NCBI RefSeq assembly: GCF_030272615.1
Contig: NC_081412.1
Coordinates: forward strand, 476,107,657-476,171,656
Reading direction: 5' to 3'
Length of the DNA stretch: 64,000 nt
From: Cryptomeria japonica
Taxonomy: Eukaryota; Streptophyta; Pinopsida; Cupressales; Cupressaceae
The position numbers and the translations under genes are program-made. This document shows, one piece after another, positions 36,130-47,892 of the stretch (its first letter is position 1; every line of letters starts with the position of its first letter). Under the pieces are notes generated by a model. That model made no database searches. It saw nothing but the letters and a program-made list of their open reading frames with translations, and was not told the DNA's origin.

Positions 36130-37260
36130 CATTTAGACTACTCAAGTGTAGTATTTCTTCAAATGGATGTTGTTAGTTGGTTCATCAAGCACATCTCCTT
36201 CTGAAGTTGTTAGTTGATAGGCGCCTGATCCATAAGCTGATATGTGACATAGGGACCTAACCAGTTAGGTTCAAATTTCCTTTTCTTTTCCCGATCTTGC
36301 TGATTTCTAAGATTTTCTTTGAGTACTAGGTCTCCAATTTTAAAAATTTTGGGAATGACCTTGTGGTTGTAGCTCCTCCACATGTGTTGCTGATATGCTT
36401 TGAGATGAGTGTAGGCACATTGGTGGCATTCATCTAGAAGTTCAAGCTCTTGTAGTTGGTTAACTCGATACTCTTCATCTGGGATTAAGCCTTTCAAAGA
36501 GACTCTGAGAGATGGTATTTCTACCTCCAAGGGTAAGATTGCTTCTAATCCATATACCAATGAATATGGTGTAGCTCATGTAGGTGTGCGGATGCTTGTT
36601 CTGTATGCCCAAAGTGCTGGATTGAATTATATATGCCAATCTTTTCTTGCATCATTCACTGTTTTCTTTAGGATTTTCAATATTGTTTTGTTGGATGCTT
36701 CTACCTGACCATTCCCCTATGGGTAGTAAGGTGTAGAAGAACGATGTTGGATTTTGAAATTTTCACATTGTTCTCATACATCTTGGTTTTTGAAAGGTCA
36801 TCCATTATCTATGATGATGGAACTTGGAATCCATATCTGCAAATCAGATAGTTAAGGATAAAAGAGGCAGATTGTTTCCCAATCACTATGGTCATGGGGA
36901 CTGCTTCAATCCATTTGGTAAAGTATTCCATTGCAGTTATAATGAAATTGTGTCCATTTGAAGATGAAGGATGAATTTTGCTAACTAAGTCTAGTCCCCA
37001 CTAACAAAAGGGCCAGGATGTTGTGAATGGTTGTAGTTCTTGTGTTGGTGCATGTATAAGATTGCCATGGATTTGGCATTTAGGACACTTCTTGGCAAAG
37101 TGGTAAGAGTCTTTTTCCATTGTCGGCCAATAATATCCCATTCTTAGAATATTTTTAGCAAGAGTACTACCACTTGAATGTGTGCCATAGATACCTTCGT
37201 GAAGCTCATGTAAAGTGGAGTCAAATTCATTACGATCAAGGCAACGAAGAAGAGTACCAT
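36130..37260 (-). pseudogene. Element B integrase (decayed)
   Basis: Minus strand: zinc-binding part HELHEGIYG and CPKCQIHGN (37050-37210), catalytic core with WGLDLV near 36985 and a frame change before the second catalytic block (near 36790), then the C-terminal part in an open stretch 36560-36210 (VYGLEAILPLEVEIPSLRV, GDLVLKENLRNQQD). It aligns along its length with 1-1301 of element A. Non-functional. Confidence 0.85.
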
Positions 37261-37941
37261 CTAGACCTCGATGGTATAGAGTATTAGCAGTAAGAGTATA
37301 ACGGGCGACTTTTGGATAAAGTTACATTTTTGGTTTTGAGATAGGTCAAAGGGTAGGACGTTGTTCTTAAAATAGTCATATATTGGTCCATATAATGGAG
37401 AGTTGAAACCAATCAAGGCATAGATAACATGGGATTCAGAGTGGTCATAGGCTGGGGAGAACATTTGCTCTACTAGAAACTCGCAACGACTTTGTTGCTC
37501 TAGGATTTGTAGTAGTGAAGTGATAGTAGCCATTGCATCAGCAGCTCTATTGTCCAACCTTGGTATTTGTTCAAAGGTGATGTGTACAAAATATTGCTTG
37601 AAATCTTTCACCATTCGCTTATATGGTAGCAACTTGACATCCTTTGTCTGATAGTCATTGTTGATTTGATTGATGACTAGTTGCAAATATTTGTAGACTT
37701 TTAACTCTGTGATTTTCCATTCTATAGCCATTTTGATGCCTATAAACAGTGCCTCATATTCAGCAATGTTATTTGTGCATGGAAACATAAGCCTATATGA
37801 TCTTGGTATAGTGTATCCTTCAGGAGTGATGAACAGAATGCCAGCACCTGAGCCATGTTGTGTGTAGGATCCATCAAAATACAAGGTCCATTGTTGTGTG
37901 GAAATAGTAAGAACATCCCTGTCTAGAAATTCAATCTCCAT
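37261..37941 (-). pseudogene. Element B second, archaeal-type RNase H
   Basis: LYFDGSYTQHGSGAGI supplies the first Asp, NNIAEYEALFIGIKMA the Glu, and RLDNRAADAMA the last Asp. The third acidic position reads VYKYLQLVINQ where the family has GDSQLV, so one catalytic Asp is missing. A second RNase H after the gypsy-type one is the mark of the Tat clade of Ty3/gypsy elements. Open for 226 codons before degenerating. Confidence 0.85.
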
Positions 37942-38007
37942 TGATTGTTTTCCTGGTAGTGGTGCTTCTGCTAGTTGATCTACAATTGCTTGTCCTTTGA
38001 TAGCTCG

Positions 38008-38505
38008 TCACTCTGTGTAGTGGATATCGAATTCACTAAGGATCATGACCCATTTAGCCAACCTACCTATAAGAGATGCTTTGCTGAGTAAATATTTGAG
38101 AGGATCAATCTTTGCTACTAGCTTTATTGTGTGAGCTAGCATGTAGTGCTGAAATTTTTGAGAGGCAAATACCACTATTAGATAAGCTTTCTCAATGAAT
38201 GTATAGTTGAGTTCATATCCGTTCAATGTCCTGCTGATGTAGTATATAGCTCTTTCCTTGCCTTGTTGATCTTCTTGTGCTAATAATGCCCCCAGTGATA
38301 TGTCTGTTGTTGAAATATAGAGAATGAGTGGCTTCCTTGCTGTGGGTGGTACTAGAACTAGTGGGTTCATCAGGTATTGCTTGATTCGATAGAATGATTT
38401 TGCACATTTGGCTTCCCATCTGAATGGTACATTTTTATGTAACGAATGATTGAATGGGAGGCTTTTATCTGCTAATTGAGTGATGAATCACCTGATTGAT
38501 TGGAG
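38008..38505 (-). pseudogene. Element B gypsy-type RNase H
   Basis: ILYISTTDISLGALLAQED, ISRTLNGYELNYTFIEKA and KLVAKIDPLKYLLSK are the usual Ty3/gypsy RNase H landmarks (Asp, Glu and the tether to the next domain). A stop separates it from RT at 38506 and another follows at about 38008. It degrades the RNA strand of RNA-DNA hybrids during reverse transcription. Confidence 0.83.
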
Positions 38506-39555
38506 TCATCCTTGTAGAGATCTAAGCTGGCTGATTTTCTTTGGTGGTGGCATCTCCATAATGGATTTTACCTTTGTTGGATCCACTTCAATATCTTTAG
38601 CTGAAACTATGTAGCCTAGTAACTTGCCTGATGTAACCCCAAAGACACATTTCTTAGGGTTGATCCTGACTTGAAAGTTCTCTAATCTATCAAAAATCTT
38701 TGCTAGGATGCTCAAATGTTCTTCTGTAGTGAAGGATTTAGCTAGTAAATCATCCACATAGTCTTCCATGAAGGTATACATCATGTCATGAAAAATTGTC
38801 ATCATTGCTCATTGATAAGTTGCTCTTGCATTCTTTAAGCCAAAAGGCATGACATTCCAATAGTATGTTCCCCATGGATAGGTAAACATTGTTCTATCTT
38901 GATCCGTTGGGGCTATCTTGATTTGGTTATAGCTTGAAAAACCGTCCATTAGTGATAGCATCGCATGGCCTACTGTGAGGTCTACAATTATGTCGATATT
39001 GGGCAAAGGAAAGTCATCCTTTGGACAAGCTTTGTTGACATCTCTAAAATCAGTGCATATTCTGATACTGCCATCTGGTTTTGATACTGGTACAATGTTG
39101 GAGATCCATTTAGCATAGTCAATGGGTCGGATTAATCCGACATCTAATAGTTTCTTTAGTTCAGCTTTCACCATGAGTGCTACATGGGGATTCATCTTTC
39201 TCAGTTTTTGCTTGACTGGTTTAGCTCCTTGAGCAATGGATAAATGATGCATGATTAAATGCGGATCAATCCTGGGCATATCTGCATATGACCAAGCAAA
39301 GTTGATTTGCTTTTCTTCAAATTTTTTGATAAATTCTGATCTTTCTTCCTCTGTCAGAGATTTGGCAAGGTGTATAGTTTTGGCTACTTTTGTAGTACCA
39401 ATGTTGATTGATTGAGTGGGCTCAATCAATATGGGTGATCGCTCATGATAATACTCAGGAAGAGGGTCAAGTCTCTCATCTTTAGGTGCCTTAAAAAGGT
39501 TTTCACCCTCAGATGCATCCTTTATTTTTACTTTTGTGTGATCTATTGCTGTCAT
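38506..39555 (-). pseudogene. Element B reverse transcriptase
   Basis: Ty3/gypsy RT: VGLIRPIDYAKWISNIVPV, IRICTDFRDVNKACPKDDFP, LMDGFSSYNQI, FGLKNARATYQ and the catalytic EDYVDDLLAKS (about 38730-38760). One in-frame TGA (38806-38808) falls in the Y-Q-x-A-M position where relatives have Arg (CGA to TGA). Otherwise the domain is nearly intact. Confidence 0.92.
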
Positions 39556-41214
39556 TGACTGGTTTTCAGCAGTAGATCCTTTATTTTGCTCATTTTTGTG
39601 ACTGAGAGACTTGGCACCCCCTTGATTGTAGACATCATTACTTTGTTCACCGGTAGAGTTTGTTTCTGGGTTAATGGTACATAAGTAATGGATAATGGAT
39701 TCGCCATTTGGGGAAATTGGTATATTATGAGTTTCAGGTTCATCCCAATCTATGAGGTCTAGAAAGACAAGTGGTAGAGAGTCATTAGGTGGATCAAGTT
39801 TGACTACAATAAGTGTCAGGATGGAGTTTTCATCATGATTAGCCTGGGTGTTAAAGAAGTTAAAGATTTTGTTGAGGTCTTCGATGGTATCGTCTTCCTT
39901 GCAGACTTGCTCATAATGTCATTGCTCATTTTCCTTGGCGTCATAGATATTTTGTGGACCAAATTCAAGCAGTCTAGATTCTATGTTGCAGGCTTCTTGA
40001 GAGATTGGTGTATGATTGTCCTTTGCACAAATTTCTTCAGTAATGTTAGAACAGCTACCCCATTCATATTCATTTGAATCAGTCTCAGAGGTATCATCCC
40101 AGATTCTATCAGTGCTATGAACTGGCATGTTGTAGGGTGAGAACAGGTCTTTGATCATTGATACAAGTTTGATATTTTTCTTTGATTCTGTATCAGATTC
40201 TACTTCCACTTTTTGCATTTGTTCATATACTGTCTCTACTCGAGGAAGAATAATACAATCCGGAAGTGATTCCTCCTTTTCGGATATTAGTTCTTGAATA
40301 TGATGTACTTCTGTAGATGCTGCCTTCTTTTGAATGATGGACTACTCTTGATGTTGCTTCCTTTCCTGATATTCACGTTCCTTACGTATTGTCTCTGTTA
40401 ACTTAAATAGTGCCTCCTGCCATGAGTCTTCCTTGTACTTCTTCTTTGCTTTCCACTAAGGTTTTTGATATTTGCATGGTCCCCTTTTTGGTAGTAGAGT
40501 GAGTTCAAAGCTTAATCCCTTTTTGTCTGTATTGAATTATGAAGGAGGATCCAATGGTTCTGTGATGCCTTCCTAACGCTTACCAATAGGTCCTTTGCCA
40601 TTGTATCCCATTTGATGCATGATTAAGTAGCCTTTTCCATACAAGTGTGTTGGTATAGCTACTTTCACAATAGCTGCTCTGTCTTCTTCCCCATCTTTGT
40701 ATAACCAACTAAGGATGTCCTTTTCCTTGGATTCATGTGCTAGAGTGCCGAGTTGGATAAAGGTGCCATCAAACTTGGTGATGGGCTAAGTTGCTTGATG
40801 TGTTGATGTTGTAGGTAATCCATGAGATCTAGGTGATGTTAGCAAGTTGGCCAAACACATGGGTTCCAAAGAGTATTCTCCCATGCCTTTTTCTTTGATT
40901 TTCATTTTCTACTTGAAATCCATAGACAGTGATGTAGACTGTTCTTGTTGAAGATCGGTTGCTGAGGAATTTTGTTTCTCTCTATTATGCGGAACCAAGC
41001 TATTTTGGGTTGCCCCCATAGCAGTACAATGCTGAAATGGATTATGATCAGCTGATATAGAAACCTCCCACCCATTGTAGGGGAATTTAACACATTGATG
41101 ATAAGTGGAGGGTACTGCTTGCATTTCATGTATCTAGGGTCGACCCAATAAGATATTGTATGTGAGGTCTATGTCTAAGACCTAGCACATAGTATCCTTT
41201 TGTATCTATCCTAC
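39556..41214 (-). pseudogene. Element B protease-RT spacer with G-patch-like motif
   Basis: A poorly conserved linker. Reading on the minus strand, IDLTYNILLGRP-like sequence (end of protease) is followed by YLIMHQMGYNGKGPIGKR (about 40579-40641), which fits a G-patch (aliphatic, Gly-Tyr/Phe, spaced glycines). The following 1 kb is acidic and Ser-rich. Several stops and at least one frame change. G-patch domains bind nucleic acid or helicases and occur in some retroviral and plant retroelement proteins; assignment here is by pattern. Confidence 0.6.
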
Positions 41215-42144
41215 CTAAATTGGCAACACCACTATTCCTTTAGATGATCTTTCTTCATCATCATATGCCTTTATAGTGATCTTTTTGCGTGGATCAATAG
41301 ACTCCTCAGAGAAGCCTAATGCACGGATAATTTTTAAGGTACAAATATTAAGGCCAGCTCCTCCATCTATTAATACTTGTTTAACTCGGTGTTTATAGAC
41401 CATGACTTCAATATGGAGTGGAGTATTGTGTGGATGGCTCAATGAGATATTATCATGCTCAGAAAAAGTGAGGTTATGAGGCCCTGTCATATGAGCCACC
41501 ATGGTTTGGAATTTGTCAGCATCCAGATCTTGAGGTACATTTGTTTCTAGTAACACTTGTTCCAATATGTCTTTGTGTTTTGGCGAAAGTTTTAGTAACT
41601 CAAGTATAGATATTTGAGCAGGAGTTTTGCGCAGTTGACTGACTAGATCATATTGAATTTTGGGTATGGTGCTTGTTGTTGACATATGTCCCTTCAAGAC
41701 ATATTTTTGATCTCTGGTTGTTACGTTGACGGATTCATGCTTACGCCTGTCTTTGATTGTGATAACATTGACTTGATTGTCCTCAACTAATATGTGATTG
41801 ATGGTGTCATTGTAGATGTGATTGATATGAGATCCACATGTATCGCTTGAGGTTGAAGCTCCATCTTTGTTATAGTTTGGAAGAGGATTTTTGAAAGCTC
41901 TGTGGTCACCATTTGTCTTGAGACCATCGACTGTTAAATCACCTCTATTGATCATGTCCTGGACAATGTTTTTCAGCCTCATGCAATCATTTGTTTGATG
42001 ACCTTTGTTGCGATGAAAATCACAACAATGTGAGTCATTCCACCAGGGTGGTTTGGTTTGTGGTTCATAGTTACTGATTGCAAGTAAAGAGATAATTTTG
42101 TTTGCTAGAAGTTCTCTGAATGTTGACTCCAGTGATTGCCCCAA
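41215..42144 (-). pseudogene. Element B gag zinc finger and aspartic protease
   Basis: Open for 310 codons in the frame of gag; only two in-frame stops separate the parts. CDFHRNKGHQTNDCMRL is the Cys-His finger common in Tat/Athila-type gag. VLIDGGAGLNICTLKIIRALG is the protease active-site region (DGG form) near 41322-41385. Confidence 0.87.
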
Positions 42145-42204
42145 TAGTGTATAAATGCATTTTGGAGAGTTGTTTGTGTTACCTCATGAGTTTGGATTAG
42201 GTCC

Positions 42205-43545
42205 TCAATTGGCATTATTATTTTGGGTATTGATGGTGTTGTTGGTGTTTGGTTGATCTTGATTGGCATTCGGTGTATAAGTGTTAGTGCCTGGGTTAGC
42301 ACTTTTGGGATTCTTTGTAGCTTGAGGATTACCTGATAACGCGAGCATGGGCTGTTTTGATTTTGGATCATTTGATTCATTTCCTTCTTCATTTCCATTG
42401 TTTTTGTTTCTAGTCCAGAATCTGGATTTGTCCAAGTTGTTGTTATTTTGGTTATTGTAATTGGATGAACTTGTTCCTTCTTTGAAAAATTTCAACATTC
42501 CTTTCTTAACACATGCTTCTTCTACTTGGATGCCATTCTCAATCAATTTAGCAAAAGATGGTATGCATTGGAGTTTGAGTCTATAACTCATCTCACTATT
42601 TAAGTTATCCATGAAAATTTCCATCTTTTCCTTTTCAGGCACATCTCGAGGATATCTTGAAACCATACATCGCCAACATTGAAGGAATACCATGAATGTT
42701 TCATTGTTTTTCTGTTTGGTGTTACAGATGTCTAACATGGTGATAGCATGTTGAATGTTATAGGAATATTGAGTTATGAATTTGTTGACTAGTTCATCGA
42801 ATGATCTCACGGGAGGTGTGATTTTGGATAACCATTCCATTTTTTGTCCTCCCAATCTTCTTGGGAATAACCTCATCAAATAGGTATCATCATGGGCAAA
42901 TTCAAGACTCATTGTACAAAATTCTTGAACATGATCTCGGGGATCACTTTTCCCATCATACTTGTCAAATTTGGGAACGTTTGAGTTTGGAGGGAAAGGC
43001 ACCATATTCAATCTTCTGTCAAATGGATAAGGATAAATTTCATTTAATGAATACCATACTGTTGTCCCTTGTTGCATGTCTTGCATTTGTCTTTGTAACA
43101 TTTGCATTTTTTGAGTAAGAGCAATCAAAGGTGCATTATTTTGCCGAGGGAAGAATTCCTCCCTTTCATTAGTTCTAGGTTGAAATGGTATGTTTTGTTT
43201 GGGGATGTTTTGCTCAGGGATGCCTTGCTCAAGCAAGTCCTGTTCAGGCATGTTTTGTTCAGGATCACGAGCTTCTTCTTCTCTTTGTCGTTCTTGATAT
43301 TCATAATGTCGAGATCCAGTTCTAAAAATGTTTGTGTCTAAGTCCTCTAGAAGTTTAACTCCTTTACTTGTGAGCATGAGTAAGTATTTTTCCTTGTCAT
43401 TTTCCATGAGTCTTTCCATAATTTTTTGAAACAAAGTGCTCTCTTGACATTCTTGAAGAAGTTCTTTAGAAATTTCAGTGTCCTCTAGATTTGGACGCTC
43501 GAAAGGGTTCGATAATCTCCAATTCATGCTAGATTCTGATTGCAT
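42205..43545 (-). pseudogene. Element B gag capsid region
   Basis: 447-codon open stretch from MQSESSMNWRL. Gln/Glu-rich N-terminus with EQ-N/D-x-P repeats (residues about 95-125), then the retrotransposon gag domain (NVPKFDKYDGKSDPRDHVQE, LGGQKMEWLSKI, FDELVNKFITQY) at about 185-330, then an Asn-rich tail. The frame ends in TGA (from CGA or TGG) and continues to the zinc finger. It would form the particle core. Confidence 0.9.
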
Positions 43546-46500
43546 TTCACTTTGTTTGTTTCGCTAAGAGCAAGTGATAGTGGGCATCTAGTAGAAGCTC
43601 TCTATGATAAAAGGAATGAACTCTCCTTCAATGTTTTGTTCAGGGGTTGGTGGTTTGAATCGGGGTGTGTTGTAAGTGATGCACTCATTGGGGAAGAATG
43701 CCTAATTGATCTTTCCTCCGCGATTTACTTGTTGGCTAAATGCAGACTTCTGACAGAATGCTCTACTCCTTAATGATTCCTTGTCAAATTTGTTTGTTTT
43801 GTTCTGAAGATATAATCGTATATGACGAAGGAATGTTCGATGGGATTTGAAGAGTTGACGATTGATGTATAAAAATTTATTTCTTTTGGCAAGTTTTGAA
43901 GAAATCGGTTGCTGTTTCTTCAACTTAGTGTTATGATAAATATTCTTTCTTCTCAAAATATGAGGATTAGTCATGCACAAGCGGTCAATGGTTTCCTTTG
44001 ATTGGTTTTGGATTTAGTTTAGCTTGTTTTGGAAACTCAAGTTTTACTTTATCAAAGTGAAGGTTTAGATGCCCCCTCACGACAAAGTGTGTCAAATGAT
44101 ATGGAATACGAGTTTTTCCCGATATGGAAAACTTGATTTGACAACTTGGAGTTTCAAACAAGTGTGTTTTGGGATAGAAATCTGTTTGATTTTAAGAACC
44201 TGTTTGCCACTTGTGATGATGGTTCTTGATTTTGATAAGAGAGATATGTTTATCTTGTGACTAGTTTTAGATTTGAGACAACCTTGTTTGATGGAAATTT
44301 GCTTGTAGAAATAACTTTTGATACTCTGTTTTTGGTTTTCTGATTGATGAAGTTCAGGCTGATGAAGGAAAGTTTTCGAGATTGTTTTCAAAATTTTCAA
44401 AATTGACCTCTGTTTTGCCCCTTGTTTTTCTGGTTTTGGCTATGCACTAAAATAGAGACGCAATGCACTACAGAAAGTTCTCAAAGTGCTAGCGAAAAGA
44501 CCCCACACGCTATGTTGATGCTTCTACATGTTATCTGGTTAATATGGTTTAACTTTGTTTTAGCCTTGGTTTAAATGGTCATGCACTAATATGGGCTGCC
44601 TATGCGCTAACAGTTAGACCCTACGGGCTAAAGTTTGGCTCCCACGCACTAAGCTGATGTTTCAACACACTAAATTGTTTTCAAAACGCACCAATTGCAA
44701 CTGTTGGTTTTTAGATTTTGGGTGAAGCGCTATTGTTAAGACTTTACGCACTAAATAGAAGGTTTAATGCACTAAAAGATGGTTCCTATGCGCTAAGAAG
44801 TTGCTCTTATGCACTAAACTGCTCTGAAAAATATGGACTTGATTATTTTTCTACAATTTTGGAATTTTTGCCTTGAGTTCCTAGTGTTGATAGATGATTT
44901 TCTGAAGTAACAAATGAAAGCACGACACCAAAGAGACAACCATTTTGCTTAATCTAAACAATAAGTGTATGTTCTATGAGGATGTGTTCAAATCCCCAAT
45001 GTTTCAACAGGTTTAGATACAACATGCACTTCAATTAGACTCTTTATTCAAGGGTCATAAGTAATATCATAGCCCACTAGTCTCGATACTCCATCAGCTC
45101 AAACAGTCGTGTCACCCCCTAGGGGGCGCCCATTTTTTTGCCTTTTGCCAGAAATTAACCTAAAGTGAATTGCTTCACAATTGAGTAGTTATCTTGGGAG
45201 ATATATGGTGAGCAATCTTAGGGGTAGATTCTTCCCCACCCTTGCACTATGATATTATAAATGTCTGGTTACTGACTCAGCTCAAAGTTTCTATGCTAAG
45301 GTTCGTAATCAAGCTTCATGTTCGATCGTCAGTGATAAACTCCCTCATGAGGCTTCCCAAGCTTTAAAACAAAGGCCTTACGTATCTCAAGGATACTAGG
45401 GGAAGGCTAATCATTGCGTGCAACTGTTGAAAAGGACTTTCATCACTTTCCACTTTTGATTATAGTGGGTTGGAACACTTGGCTTCAAAGTCATTCTCCA
45501 CTTAGGTCATTCCCTTCACACCGGCCATAAATGGCTTTAAGAGTTTTTCAACCCCTCGAGAAGGAAGGCCTGCTAAAGGATTTATTTCTTGAAATACTAA
45601 AAGCGTAAGAGTGGTTTGGCTTTTTGATCACCCAGTTAAGGGGAGAGCATAAACCTTCCACTTTCAAGACAAGGCAATCAAGTTGTTCTTTTTAGCCTTC
45701 AAATCAATGATTTGTTAAATCCTATATGGAGATGTTGCTCCATGAAAACATGATGTTCTTTTTAGTTTTTCAAGGCAATTATTTTCTAATCTATTGAAAA
45801 GGAACCTGGTCAACAAAATAAATACGATGCCTGGTCAATAAAAGAAATCGATTGAAAGGGGAAGATCTTCCCTCTTTAGCTGAAAAAGACTTCTGTGACT
45901 TGGTGTGATTCTTTACTTTACTAAAATCTAAAATGGATCCTTTTATACACCAAAGGATGGTGAAGTTCTTTTTAATCCATTTTTTTTGCAAAACTTTGAA
46001 AATTGACTTGTTCTTTTTAAAACCCAATGTAAAAATTTTCTCGACTAGAAAAGCAAAAAAAAAAATTGTTTTGTGGTTCTTTTTAAAACCCAAATTAAAA
46101 GTGAGTTCAGTTTTACCCATAAGAATTAAATGAGCTTAAATTTTAACTAACTTAACTAAGTTAGTAAAAACTTAAATTATTGTAACTCTAAAAGTAAAAC
46201 TATGCTCCTCCCTACAAGAAAAATGTTAAAGACCCTGCAAACTACCAACCAAAATAGTTAGCAAAATACAGGCTCTTCTGGACTTCAACAAGTCTATTTT
46301 TAGGCTCAGTTACAATTTTAGTTTTTGCCTCTATCTGTGATGCACTAAAGAACATACTATATGCACTACAAAATAACCTGAATGCGCTATCGGATAGGCC
46401 TGATGCGCTAAGTTGTTTTCCCTATGCGCTATTTTGTTTTTCTCCCGTGCCGAGACCTACAGGAAACTGTTAGAAATATGATGCACTAAGATATGGTCCA

Positions 46501-46665
46501 CATGCGCTGGGGAATGAGTCTCTCATGCTTAACAGTGAGCCTGATGTGCTAGAAGATTAACCAGATGTGCTAAGGGATGTCCCCTATGCGTTGATTCTTG
46601 TTTCCCGCATACCTGCAAAAGTGATTATTTTTAAAAACCGATTTGATTAATGGGGTGGTGCCCCA
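43546..46665 (-). other. Leader (5' untranslated region) of element B
   Basis: About 3.1 kb between primer site and gag with no gene I can support. It holds TAGCGCAT-type arrays at 46340-46620 and 44450-44830 (minus-strand sense), separated by 1.5 kb of different sequence. A perfect 12-bp palindrome CCCCCTAGGGGG lies at 45115-45126 next to GGCGCCC. Long leaders are usual in Tat-clade elements. Confidence 0.75.
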
Positions 46666-46677
46666 CGGTCGGCGCCA
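46666..46677 (-). promoter_or_regulatory. Primer binding site of element B
   Basis: TGGCGCCGACCG on the minus strand, four bases after the 5' LTR. The first eight bases match the tRNA-Asp-type site used by Athila-like elements; the rest differs, so the primer tRNA is uncertain. Confidence 0.65.
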
Positions 46678-46681
46678 AAAA

Positions 46682-47892
46682 TGTATGCGGGGAAAGTGGG
46701 TCGATGAAACTCAAAATGTGAAAAATAAAGCTCAAAGAGGCTTGCTCACACACCCACAGGACTTCTTGGTGCAAGTTATGGAGTCATGAAGAATGACTCA
46801 ACTTCCCAAGGTTGGTTCCATGGTTCTCTATCTCACAAGGTCCCTCAAACCAATGCCTTTGCTCTCAGATCATTGAGCAAAGTGGCTTAGGGATGACAAA
46901 TGCAAGAACGAGGGATGCTTTTGATTGATTTTAACATGGATGCATCCTATCTATGCATGATTCTACAAATGAGCTAAAATAGATTATAAGATGACAAGAT
47001 TAGTATAAATACTATCCTAACATGATATACTAGTTAATAATTTAAGCTAATGATAAAGGAAATAGTCTAAAATGCTTATTAGATTAATTCCTATTGCAAA
47101 GAGAGACTAGATGTAGTAAGGGTTAAGGTTAGGTTAGGGTTATCTAATGGATAAAGCTTTTACCCAAGGGGTAAACTCTTGTGCAAAGGTTAAAGGAATA
47201 ACCATGGTCAAAGCAATACATGCTTGATGAGACCCTTGGGTTAGATGGAGGTTAAGTTAGGCAAAAAGTCTCTAACCATGTCACTAAGGGTTAGTTAACC
47301 ATTAATGGTTTGAAGACTTTGGGGACAAATTTGTAAGAGTCCTTCCAAATTTGGGGGCATTCAACAAGTTAGCTTGTTGAATGGATAAAGGCTTTAATGC
47401 CTTTTGAAGACTTTACTCCAAATTTGAGAAGTGACCTTCTCAAATTTCGGGAAAGGGGATAATGAAATAGGTTTGGGCTAATTTATTAGGATTAGAAGAA
47501 TCTAGAAGAATTTAGGAATAGTGTTTAGGATGCAAGTGGGAGATGTAGGAAAATGCAAGTGGGTGAGGGAAAATAGAATTAATTAAATTAATTTATTTAT
47601 TTCAATTGTGGTGCAATTTGGGAATTTGAATAAATTAGATTTATTCATTTTGGGGTAGACTATTAATTAAATGTAAATTTAATTAAAAGTAGAGAGAAGG
47701 GGTTTAATTAAATAAAATGATTTATTCAATTAAATGATGCAAAGGGCTCTAGTGAATTTAATTAAATAAATTGAATAATTTACTTAATTAAATAGAGGAA
47801 TGTGGGTGATTTAGTTAAATTAGATTTAACTAAAATAGAGGAATGAACATAAAATATTCATTTAGGAATATGGTCATTTTTATATGTCTACA
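46682..47892 (-). repeat. 5' LTR of element B with promoter deletion
   Basis: 1211 bp against 1469 bp for the 3' LTR. About 260 bases corresponding to 30072-30331 are missing at 47115/47116 and include the only TATAAATA box. Elsewhere the two LTRs are close. The deletion must postdate insertion or have come with it, since both LTRs are copied from one template. Confidence 0.92.

Larger units (their letters stand above)
29638..47892 (-). mobile_element. Element B: full-length Tat-type Ty3/gypsy retrotransposon with antisense PMD gene
   Basis: 18255 bp inserted in the 3' LTR of C. Target duplication ATTAT (29633-29637) against ATTAC (47893-47897); the empty site survives in the other LTR of C near 54905. 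Minus-strand order: 5' LTR, primer site, about 3.1 kb leader, gag, protease, spacer with G-patch-like motif, RT, RNase H, archaeal-type RNase H, integrase, then an oppositely oriented PMD gene, purine tract and 3' LTR. The dual RNase H places it in the Tat clade. All genes carry stops or frame changes. Confidence 0.93.
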
